Origin: Costus lasius | Taxonomy: Eukaryota; Streptophyta; Magnoliopsida; Zingiberales; Costaceae | Length of the DNA stretch: 64,000 nt | Direction: 5' to 3' | NCBI GenBank assembly: GCA_027563935.2 | Contig: CM050449.1 | Coordinates: 53,771,949-53,835,948, forward strand | In this document: positions 37,998-48,717 of the stretch, piece by piece | Numbering within the stretch: position 1 is the first letter of the stretch | How the letters are laid out: every line of letters begins with the position of its first letter | Translations under genes and position numbers: made by a program | The notes under the pieces: generated by a model | What the model was told of the DNA's origin: nothing | Databases searched by the model: none | What the model saw: only the letters and a program-made list of their open reading frames with translations

Positions 37998-39850
37998 GTG
38001 TCTTCTCGCATTGATTTTAAGAAACTGGGTTACGAAAATTTTTGATTTTTGGCACGACATGGAAGTACTGATCTTTGTCTATTATTTGGATATTTTTGCT
38101 GAATTTTAGAATCCATGGATCTTTCTGAAACACATAGCAACTTTTTGATTCTGATTAGATTCTGGGCAGTTTTTCATCTGAGTAGCCTTCTTTCTGCTGA
38201 TACCCTAAATTCCTGAAAGATTTTGACCCTTTATTTTTCACATGCCTGGAAAGATCAAGTTTTATTCTACTTCATGGTTTTGTCTGTTTTCTTTTTGGAT
38301 CATTAAATCTTATTTTTGGGTATGGCTACTTTACATAAAAAATTCAAAAACTGCTTGATTTGCTTTCTACCTGTCATAGCTTCTTCTCCAGATTTGCAGC
38401 ACCTCTAGCTACCACTGCATCTGCCTCTGACATCACTATTTCCAGCCGTCGACACTGGATCATACCACCAGCAGATTCTTATTTCTTTTACTGCCTATTA
38501 TTCCATGATATGATTTTATTTTTTTGTAGCAGAATCTTTCTTATTGACTTTGATATTTTTCATCTATGCAGGATTATCTTCCATAGCCTGACGATCTCAC
38601 CTCCAGGACTGTATTCTCTAGCAGGCCACTAGAGATTACTCACCCTTATGTCGGCACCATCACCATCATTGCTAGTCGCTTTTCAGCTAGCTTCCGTTCA
38701 CCTCTGCCCGACTGCACCAGCACTCTTCAGACCTCCAGCGACATCTCTGATCCTCTCTTGAGATTATTTTTTTTTTATTATTTTTTGAGACTGTTTTTGA
38801 TCTGAGCCTTATGTGAGCCTTATGTACCTTAAGTTTTGTAGAAAATTTTCAAAAGGCACATCTTTGGACCCAGCTGCATTGGCCTGACAATGATTGAGCA
38901 TGATCTATATGGTTTTGTGAGTATCACTTGCACTCTCTTTTTAATGACTATTCCTTATAGTGCATCTTTGACTTTATCATATTTATACTACTCATTGGTT
39001 TTCTCTTGAAAAATGATTTTATGGATATATGGAACTCACTGTTGTGACGATGATATTACTCAAATTTATTGTTAAGATTGATGAAAGCATATGATCCACT
39101 TTCTACTATATGATGTCATGATTTATTGATAAAATATCTTCCTTGATGATGTGAGTATTTATACTAGTGATTAGAGAAAAACCCTATCATGTTAGATTTA
39201 TTTCTTCAATGCATATCTATATTTGAAATTTGACATTGGTTGATGCATGAAATTTTGGGTAGATGTGTTATTTGAGGAATAAGATCTAAAGGTGAAACTA
39301 TTCTTTTGAATAAAATGAGTATATGAGTATGATTATTGAATTGATGTCAATTGATCAACCTAGTAGATGTTTAGTCTATTTTGCTATTTGTTGGGAAATA
39401 AGAAGCCAAGATCCATCAAAATAGTGAGAGACTCCCCCACTTGGCACTGTGTAAAATTGACAGTGGTACCTAAGAGATGGGTTGAAGTCTATGCATGAAA
39501 AATAATGAGAGTGACAAATAATAAGACTCCTCTACTTGGCACTGTGTAAAATTGACAGTGGTACCGAAGACAAGAGTTGAAGTCAAAAATAAAAAATGTG
39601 TATCTAAGTGGGTACATGCCATCTTCACAAAAAAAAAAAAAATCATGTGTGGAAAAAGATCTTGGAAACATAATTCCTGTAAACAAAAGCATGATAGATT
39701 TGAACTGAAAACTGGGTGAAATCATGAGATTGAAAATTCTATTTATTATACAAGTTGCAAAGTTTTATTTGATTGAATTGTAGATCTAAAGGGTTAAGTT
39801 CTAAATTTGATTTTTGCTTGAGGACAAGCAAAGTTTGAGCCTTATGTGTT
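37998..39850 (+). other. 3' UTR of an Athila-type element, coding region lost
   Basis: The sequence is parallel to 43290-45429: the same GATTTTAAGAAA start, the TTCTCCAGATTTGCAGCACC block (38389; 43877) and the TCTAGCAGGCCACTAGAG block. It carries two CACTGT hairpins (39445-39465, 39540-39560) and the TTTGCTTG/CAAGCAAA hairpin (39813-39832), then the next LTR at 39851. A tandem pair of GAGCCTTATGT lies at 38804-38825. No gene is present. Confidence 0.7.
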
Positions 39851-41697
39851 TGATGACACCAAAATATGTAGTATATTTTGTATCATTTTAGATATCTTTT
39901 CATGCTAAATTGAAGATCTTTTGCTTGTTTTCATGCTAAATTCATCGAATATTGCAAAGTCTACTCCTATTTTGGTTTTTCATGATTTTCAGTCAAAAAG
40001 GCACTATTTTGGGCATTTTCAAGCAAAATTAAACATATGAAAGAATTACCATCATCAAGAGGAAGATACACAAGAAATTTCATGCAAATCGAGGCCAGGA
40101 ACGAAAATACGGCAGTACTGTAAAGGATTTTACGGTACCGTATTTTGAGGCTACCGTATTATCAAGAACACGGCTGTATTTTGGAGCTTTTCCAAACCGA
40201 AAGATTTTGTGATTTTACGGCACTGCCGTAAATAATTACACTGCCGTATTTTGGAGCGTCTTCAGAACAGAAACCTTTGCTGAAATTACGGCACTGCCGT
40301 AAACTTCTACACGGGCCATATTTTCCAGACATATTCCGACCAGAAAGTTCAACCAAAATTACGGCACGGCCGTAAACCAAATTACGGGCCGTATTTTCCT
40401 GCATTTCCATAAAAGAACACTCAAGCTATTTTACGGCAGTGCCATGAGATATTACACTGCCGTAATTCCCATTCAAAAACACGATTTTTACGAGTCCGAA
40501 TCTTGCATGAGCCATAAATTTTGATCCAGAGGTCCAAATTGAATTCCAAATGATGTTCTAAACTCGTCTTTAAGAGGAGAAGGCGTACGAAGTGGAAGGA
40601 GGAATGTTTATCCAGTATCGAGGGATAAATCGCCAGAGAGGTGGCTAGGGTTTGTTCTCACGCCGAGAGGCGTAGAGGGCACCTCAGGCCGTGATTTTAA
40701 TGCAAAAGCTTCGCCTAGAGGAGAGAAAGACACCACATAAGTTTCAGAGCGTTTGGAGTCCAATCGGAGGAGAAATCGACGAAATAGTAGTGACAGCGCT
40801 GTTGATCACGAAATTACGGGTGCAATATACATTACACCCGTGTTGTAACGTTGTTTTCTTTTTCTTCTCTGATTTCTAATTGTTCTAAACTATGCCTTGT
40901 TGTAATGCTTCCTCCATGCAAGCTTAAACATATTTTGGGACATAGGGTTTAATCCCTTTGATTTTTAATGATTAGATAACTTTTTCTTTCATCATGATAA
41001 TCTTCGTTGTGATAATTTTACTCTTGTGATAAATTGTGCTTAGATTCTCTATAATTGCATGTTATTAATTATGTTCTTAGAGTTTTCGCAATGAGACTGA
41101 AAGGTGATTTGCTTGAGAGCTTGGACCCCTAGAATTGCATATTAGGATCCCTTCCCTAGGTTAGATCTAATTTGATCTATTCTAGTAAATTAATTGCCAT
41201 AATTATTACATGAATCTATAGATCGAGTCTATTTGTCAAACGTGGAGATCTTGCATGAAAGTGAGGATCGGAACGTTGGAGATCCATGAGTAAAACTAGT
41301 GTTGAGGCTCGGATGCACGAAAGTGATCTTTGAATTCTCTGATTGATGATTTACTTATCTTTAGCCTGAGATAAATCTTGTGCGAAAGTGAGGATTTATC
41401 TCTGCGTGATTGTGTGCACGAAAGTGAGATAATCCCTTTTTTATGTAAATTAGGTCTTTATCGTAGCAAGATTTGATGATGAACCTTTTTATATATCTAA
41501 TCATTGAAATTAAGGTGGATGAAACCCTAGTCCCATGTTTATCTCTCTGATTATCTTTCGAGTTATTTCTATTACCTATATGCATCATATTTGGTTTACT
41601 TAGCTAGTAAGAATACGATTATTTGGTACTTAACAATTAGGTCCCTGTGGATTCGATACTTTTCTTAATTACTTCGATAGTTCCGTGCACTTGCGGA
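39851..41697 (+). repeat. Athila-type LTR fused to a gag remnant
   Basis: It starts TGATGACACCAAAATATGTAG and contains perfect TTTACGGCA-C-TGCCGTAAA palindromes (40215-40233 and 40286-40302) and five GAAA-loop mini-hairpins (41096-41426). Similarity to the family stops at CGTGCACTTGCG (about 41697), some 95 bases before where the full LTR ends. The sequence then passes into gag-like coding with no primer site. Confidence 0.75.
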
Positions 41698-41734
41698 ATC
41701 CTATTAGTGGGCAACTGAAAGAGATGAGGTATAC

Positions 41735-42890
41735 ATGCCACAAGGTAAGTATGAAGGTGATTCATTGTGCACTCTTGCAGATAAATTGAAATTGCACTCT
41801 TATATGCATCCTGTTAGGACATCTTATTCCTCTATTAGATATGATATTTGTGGATATTTTGATCATTATACTTCTGATTGCCAAATTTTAATTCCTCCAA
41901 ATCATGTTTCTAAACCATACTGTGAGGATACAAAAAAATCTAGATTAAAATCCATGCTTGAAAAATTCATGACTAATCAAAATCACTTCATGCAAAATCA
42001 AGACAAAGAAATTGAGGATCTTAAGGGAATAATTAGTCAACTTGCATCTCAAGTAGAATCTTTAACAGCTCATAAGGAAATTTTGGAAACCCAGATAGCA
42101 CAACAAGATTGTTTATTTGAGTTTAATTTGGAAACTGAGAAAATTGATTTAGAAAATTCTCCTCTGCTTATGATTGTTTTGAGATTGAGCCTTATGTGAA
42201 CATTAATGAATCTCACTCTGATTTCGATAATTGTAAAATTGATTCTTTTGATACTTTATTTGTGGAAAAGTTTGAGGAAGTTGATTTTGTTAAACCTCCT
42301 TTTGATTCTAGTGAAAGTTATGAAATTGATTCTTTTGATGATATATTATTTTTGGTTAAAGGTGAGGAAACATATGAGGGGACTGATTTAGAAAAATCTT
42401 ACTCTGATCTTGTTGGTAACTTTGAAATTTATAAATTATTTGATGATGAGCATGAGGAACTTGAAAAGGATTTGAATATTTTGAACATTGATGAACCTCA
42501 CTCTGATGCTTTGCCTATGTCTATTGTTCAATCTACTGATTTATTTGAAAAATTATGCTTTATTGAAGAATCTAATGTGAGAGATAGAAAGACTATTTTC
42601 ATTATCCAATATTTGAATCTTTTGATCGAAGTCCTATTGCAATTGAAAATATAATTTTGAAGAAAGGTCTAATGATTTTGCTTACTGATAAATATAGGAG
42701 GATCATTAAATACCCTTTGAGTAGAATTGAAAATTTTGATTTTGATTTCTGCATATTGGAGATAGCCACGTTGATTGTGATTCACATGAAAGTTTGGATG
42801 TTTGAATTAGTGGCTAAACTTTCAGGACAAAGGAAATGCAGAAAATTATATGCTATTTACTATGGTACTGATCCACCTGCTTCGCCATGA
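41735..42890 (+). pseudogene. Gag C-terminal remnant with acidic tail, pol-less Athila-type element
   Basis: The reading moves through three adjacent frames (41735-42199, 42196-42654, 42657-42890) that join into one protein of about 385 residues if two frameshifts are ignored. Its start resembles the end of Athila gag: a zinc knuckle whose first Cys is Tyr (YDICGYFDHYTSDC) and a coiled coil (EDLKGIISQLASQVESLTA). Then comes an Asp/Glu/Phe-rich region with near-repeats (KIDSFDTLF, EIDSFDDILF) that I do not recognise, ending TDPPASP. No protease, reverse transcriptase or integrase is present. Codon structure has survived over a long stretch, so it was coding until recently. Confidence 0.6.
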
Positions 42891-45429
42891 AATTTGATTT
42901 TTGGTCAAGCTATAGACCTAAAAATTAGCGCTTCTTGGGAGGCAACCCATGCACTCTTACCTTAGTTTAGTTTCTTTTATTTTAGTTTATTTTTAGAATT
43001 AATTTTTTTATCTATTTGCAGGAAAAATCAAAATTTTGCGCAAAATACGGCACTGCCGTAATCTTTTTCACGGGCCGTAATTTGGGTTGATTTCTTTCCC
43101 GAAAGTTAATTAATTTTTACGGTATTACCATAAGAAAATTTACGGTACCGTAATTTCTGACCATTTTCGACTTCACGTGCCGTAATTCTATCATATTTTT
43201 GACCCAAGAGTTTTGTGTATATCACGGCACTACCTTAAGGAATTTTATGCTTGTAATGTTAAAACTGCATTCTGCTTATCTGATTTGGTGTTTTCTCACA
43301 GTGATTTTAAGAAATTGGGGTGGAAAAATTTTTGATCTTTGGCACAGCATGGAAATACTCCTCTTTTTTCTATTTTTTGGATATTTTTATTGAATTTTAA
43401 AGTTCATGGATCATCTTATAACACAAAGCATCTTTTGGTATTTGATTAATTTCTACAACAGTTTTTTTTTACTGATCTGATTAGCAATTTTGCTGCAGAT
43501 TTTAAGATGCTTTAATTAGTTGAAATCCTGATTTTTCACTTGAAATTGGAAGTACATGTTTCATTCTATCTCTTGGATTTGTTATTTTCATGAAAATATT
43601 TTCTGATCATTCTAGGAAGCATGGCAACTTTTCGAATCTGATTAACTTCTGTGCAGTTTTTAATCTAGTAATCTGATTTGCCTTCTTTCTGTTAATACCC
43701 TAAATTCCTGACAGATTTTGATCCTTTAATTTTCATATGCCCGGAAAGAACAAGTTTTATTCTACTTCATGGTTTTGTCTATTTTCTTTATGGATCATTA
43801 AATCTTATTCTTGGGTATAGCTACTTTCCGTAAGTTAATCAGTAGGCTGCTCTGCTACGCTTGGACACCTGCAGCTTCTTCTCCAGATTTGCAGCACCTT
43901 TAGCCAACCCAACCACCACCACTCCAGCTGCCTCTGACACCACTATTTCCAGCCATCGACACTGGATTCTACCAGCAGCTACATCTTTCTTCTTCTACTG
44001 CCTCTGTTTCCATTGATTTAATTTATTTTTGTAGTAGGATCTTCATTAGTGACTCTGATATTTTTATTTTATGTTGCATTATCTCTCGCACCCCACCAGC
44101 AGACGACTTCACCACCACGACTGTATGCTCTAGCAGGCCACTAGAGACTACTCATCATCACTCTATTGTCAGCATTGTCACCATCATTGCTAGCAACTTT
44201 TCAGCTAGCATCTATTCAAACTCTATTACTTGTCTGAGCCTTATGTATTTAAAATTGTGCAGGAAAATTTTCAGAAGACACATCTTTGGACCCAATCGCA
44301 TCTGGCCTAACACTACACCCCAGACGATGATTGGAGCTTGCTACATAGTTTTGTGAGTATTGTTTGCACTTTCTTGTGATTTGATATGATTATCTATATT
44401 TTTCTTCCCCTAAAATTTTTATCACTAAACATCATTTGCATTGTTTGAGCCTTATGTGATTATTGAATGTATCACTTTACATCTTCTGAATACATGAGTT
44501 TCATGCTTCATACTTTTTGCATTGATGTTGATATTTTGATGTTTAAAAATTTTTATGACTTAAATCTAGTTGATGAGAAATGAGTGAATTTTCCTAAGTT
44601 TATGCATATGCCTGAGATGGAGATATACCTATTATGTTGAATTTATTTCTTCAATATATATCTACCTGTTGAAATGCTTCATTGATTGATTTATAAGGTT
44701 TTAGGCAGGTATGTTGTTTGATGAATACAATCTAAGAATGAAACGTCTTTCTTGAATAAAATGAGCACATGGGTGTAATTTTTGAATTGATGTCAATTGA
44801 TTAACCTAGTTGATGTTTAGTTTATCTTACTATTTGTTGGGAAGAAAGAATCCAAGATCCAAAGAGAGAGAGAGACTCCCCTACTTGGCACTGCGTAAAA
44901 TTGGTAGTGGTATTGAAGATATGGGTTGAAGTCTGTTAAAAAAAAAAAGAGAGAGAAAAAGAAAATGACTCCTCTACTTGGCACTGTGTAAAATTGATAG
45001 TGGTACTGAAGATAAGAGTTGAAGTCCAAATAAAAAGTGTGTATCTATATGGGTACATACCATGAAAAATACAATAAAAGAAAATTTAGAGAAGAAAGAT
45101 TTTGATGTGGAAAAATATTTTGGATATCCTATTCCTGTAAACAAAGGTATGATAGATTTAAACTAAAACTAAGGTGAAATCATTAGATTGAGATTCTATT
45201 TATTATGCGAGTTGCGAAGTTTTATTTGATCAAAGTTGTGGATCTTAAATATTAAATTCAGAGGACGATGTATTTATTTGAAATTTTGTGTAACGATTGG
45301 TGGAATATTTCATGAGTGATTATATTTTAGAAATTTATTTTTCATAAAAGAGCATATTTTCCATACTTAGCATTGTTCTTTATTCTATTTATTTGCTTGA
45401 GGACAAACAAAGTTTAAGCCTTATGTGTT
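42891..45429 (+). other. 3' UTR of a pol-less Athila-type element
   Basis: It begins with the double-hairpin module (42903-42918 and 42928-42948) and has a small cluster of TTACGG/CCGTAA palindromes at 43040-43250. It then parallels the UTR at 37998-39850. Two CACTG-type hairpins (44889-44909 and 44982-45002) and the TTTGCTTG/CAAACAAA hairpin (45392-45411) precede the LTR at 45430. GAGCCTTATGT occurs at 44236 and 44447. No gene is present. Confidence 0.7.
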
Positions 45430-47016
45430 TGATGACAACAAAATATATAGTAATTTTTGTGCCATTTCATGGGTATTTTTGTGTCATATTTATGCTCTTT
45501 TGCTTGTTTTTAAGCTTTATTTGTCAAATATTGCGAAATCTACACCTTTCCATGTTTTTGTTGATTTTCAGGTTAAAGTGCCATATTTTGATGGAATTTG
45601 AAAATTTTGAGCACACCAATGGATTCCAGACGCCGAGACGAAGCCGCCCGTCAATTTTCATGCAAATCGGATGAAGTTTGAAAAATACACCCTGAGTGTA
45701 ATTTATATTATGGTCTGGAATTTTCTGCCCAGATTACACCCCTGCCATAATGAAAATTACGGTTCTGTATTTTCGGCCCAGAAATTACGGCAGTGTCGTA
45801 ATTATTTTTATGGTACCATAATTTTGATCTAGAATTCACTGAAAACTTTGCTGAAATTATGACAATGCCGTAATAAAAAACACGGCCGTAATTCTAACCT
45901 GGACAGCCGATTTCCACAGTCAATTTTGAAGCCCGATTCTTGCGCGGATGATTTCTCGATCCAGACCACCAAATTGAGATCCGAAAGAAGTTATGAACTC
46001 ATCTTAACGAGGAGAAGACAAGGGGAGTGAAACCCCTAATTTTTATTCACTGTCCAGAGAGAAATCAAGGAAGGCATCCTTAGGGTTCGCCCTCATGCCG
46101 AGAGGCGTAGAGGCCACCTCAGGTCACGATTTTCACAAGGAAGCTTCACCTGGTGAAGGAGAGGATACCCAGAAGTTTTAGAGCGAAAGGAGATCGATCG
46201 GAGGAGAAATCAATGAAAGAAGAGGCACCAGCATTGTTCACGACCAAAATTACGGCTGTAATCTTCATTACAGCCGTGCTGTAAATTTGATTTTCTCTTC
46301 TTTTCGATTTCTAATCATTATAAACTATGATTTATTGTAATTCTTCCTGCATGCTATCTTAAACATCATTTGGGACATGGGGTTTAGTCCCCTTGATTTT
46401 TTATGGCTAGATAACTTTTATTTCGTCAGTATAATTTTGTTATGATGATTCTACTTATGTGATGATTGCCTATAATTCTCCGTAGTTTTCTTATTATCAT
46501 GCATGTTTTAGAGTTTTTGCAAAATGGACTGAAAAGTAATTTGCTTAAGAACTTGGAACCCTAAATTTGAATTTAGGAACTCACCGTAAGAAATTAGGTT
46601 AGTTCTTATTTCTTGATTTTAGAAGAATAGTTGTCATGTTTGATAATCTGAATCTAGGATTGAGTTATTTTGTTAAACGTGAAGATCTTGTGCGAAAGTG
46701 AGGATCAAAATGTTGGAGAACCTTAAGTAGAACCTGTATTGAGATTCGAATGCACGGAAGTGATCCTTGAGTTTCCACTTGAGATGATCAACTTAGAATT
46801 CGGATGCCCAAAAGTGATCCTTGAGTTTTTTGATTGATGATTTACTTATTTTCAGCATGGGATAGATCTTGCGCGAAAGCGAGGATCGGTCCCTTGTATG
46901 ATTGTCAACACGAAAGTGAGATAATCCCTTTATGAAGTAAATTATATCTTTATCATGATAAAATTAGTATGACAACCTTTTATTCATATCTAGTCATTGA
47001 AGTTAAGGTGGATGAA
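45430..47016 (+). repeat. Athila-type LTR interrupted by a chromovirus
   Basis: It starts TGATGACAACAAAATATATAG and follows the family through palindromes (45680-45900) and GAAA-loop mini-hairpins (46528-46918). It is cut at GGTGGATGAA (47016), where related copies continue with ACCCTAG (compare 41524). By eye it is clearly diverged from the LTR at 39851, so the two may not be a true pair. Confidence 0.75.
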
Positions 47017-47066
47017 TGATGCAGGAGCATACAGCACGAAAGAAGGGGAAAATGTGGCCCCAACAG

Positions 47067-47555
47067 TGCCCCAAAAATTTTCCACAGAAAGTTCCTCACG
47101 GTACCGAATGACAGAAGCCACGCCCTATGAGTCCTGCGTACAACTACCTGATGCGAGGGCGGTTTCACATGCACAAGTCCGATTTTCCACATAAAGTTGA
47201 TCGGGCTACCCCGCGACGAAGACCACACCCTGTGAGTCCTACGGACTACTATCAGGTGCACAAGTCCGATTTTCCACAGAAAATTCCTCGGGGTACCCAG
47301 CGACAAAAACCACGCCCCGTGGGTCCTGCGGACAACTACCGGGTGCACAAGTCCAATTTTCCCCAGAAAGTTCCTCGGGCTACCCAACGACGAAAACCTC
47401 TCCCCATGGGTCCTGCGGATAGCTACCCGGAGAAATCTTGGAATCGAAGGCGGAGCCACAAGCACAAGTCGGAACTCCCACATAATGTTCCTCGGGCCAC
47501 CCAGTGACCAAAGTCACACCCCGTGACTTCTGCGGACAGCTACCCGAAACCGCAT
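47067..47555 (+). repeat. Tandem repeat, 87-base unit
   Basis: At least three good units begin with the TCC(G/A)ATTTTCC box at 47178, 47265 and 47352, exactly 87 apart. Diverged units lie before (from about 47067) and after (to about 47555). Each unit contains an ACAAGTCC box, a TTCCTCGGG box and a GGGTCCTGCGGA box. It lies in the U3 part of the LTR, where repeated blocks often act as enhancers; that role is inference. Confidence 0.88.
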
Positions 47556-48076
47556 AACTGCCCCGACGACCCCATTTCGACGTATACAACCCACCCTGCC
47601 ATGTTGCTCCAGCTCATGAAGACCCAAAGGAGCCCAACAAGGTGGTTATTCGGCGATCTCAACGCCCATCTCACCCACCGGACCACTTCGTGGATGTTAT
47701 CAGCCCACTCTCCATCCACACCGAAGTGACCCGGCCCATGGGCACTACAAGCCAACCCTCGACGAGCCCAAGTCCAGAGGGGCCTCACAACCACATCAGC
47801 AACACGGCCCAAGAGAAGGCCGGAACAATCTTTATGCAGCCCAATACTTTGAAATTCTGCTGCTTTATCGCGGTATGCTCCGATCGCGTCTAATCGCCTA
47901 ACCGCCTCCGAACGAAGACCAGAAGACGATGCGACCAGCTTTAAAAATATTAGGTAAAAGTTTGTTTCTCTTTTGTCTTGTAGCTGCAGCTTGACTACTT
48001 TATGGGCTGCAAGAGTAGTTAGTTGTTAAAGTAGCTTGTCTTTTTCTGCTTTGTCTTGTTCCCTCCCCTCTTGTTC

Positions 48077-48084
48077 TATAAAAG
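48077..48084 (+). promoter_or_regulatory. TATA box of the chromovirus LTR
   Basis: TATAAAAG lies in a CT-rich context, about 640 bases before the LTR end. RNA would start near 48110. The box matches the plant consensus exactly. Confidence 0.75.
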
Positions 48085-48717
48085 AGGAGGCTGGGGTGTT
48101 GTGTTCCTTAGTTGTCTTGGTGGTAGAGTACTCCTGGTGAGCTAAGAGCCTCCAGCGCTTGTAGAAGTCGAAGTCGGTGCTTCGCCTTCAAAGTTTGTAA
48201 GAGTCGTGGTCGGTGCCTCGACTTTGAAGTGTTTCCTTCCTGGTTTTCGAAGCAGTAAAGTAAATCCCACCTTCTCCGGTGGGTCAGGTTTGATCTTGTT
48301 CATTTGATCGTGTTCATTTTCATTACGATTTTCGATCTTCCACGGGTATCCGTTTGTCGGAGACGTGGACGTTTCGCTATTCTTTGGTGTGTTTCAGGCG
48401 CATAGGCGTGCGAGCTGTGTGCTACGAATCCGTTGGTTTCCCCATTGTGACGTGCTGAGCTTAAAATATGCTGCGTGAGAGTGCTAAATTGCTACGAAGT
48501 TAGTGTGTTACATTCTGTAGTTGCGTGTCGTTGTGTTCTTTCGCATTCGTGTTGCCCCGATCAAACTCGACGCTGAATTCATCGTGTTTTCTACTACATT
48601 TCCGAAGCGATTTTCACATCCCTCGTCTAAAGACCCTCTCCCATTTTCGCGTCCATTGTGTAAATCCTTAGAGTACGAATTTAAGGACCATTCCTCCTAC
48701 AGTAGCTTCCGCAATTC

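Larger units (their letters stand above)
47017..48713 (+). repeat. 5' LTR of the GC-rich chromovirus
   Basis: The LTR starts TGATGCAGGAGCATAC at the point where the host LTR breaks off. It ends TAGCTTCCGCA, four bases before the primer site. It is about 1,697 bases long. Its U3 part carries an 87-base tandem repeat and, further on, a TATA box. Open frames across the tandem repeat exist on both strands because the unit is a multiple of three; they are not genes. Confidence 0.82.

Noticed and set aside
46980..47893. Frames up to 167 codons on both strands
   Set aside because: They follow the 87-base tandem repeat, whose length is a multiple of three, in an LTR U3 region.
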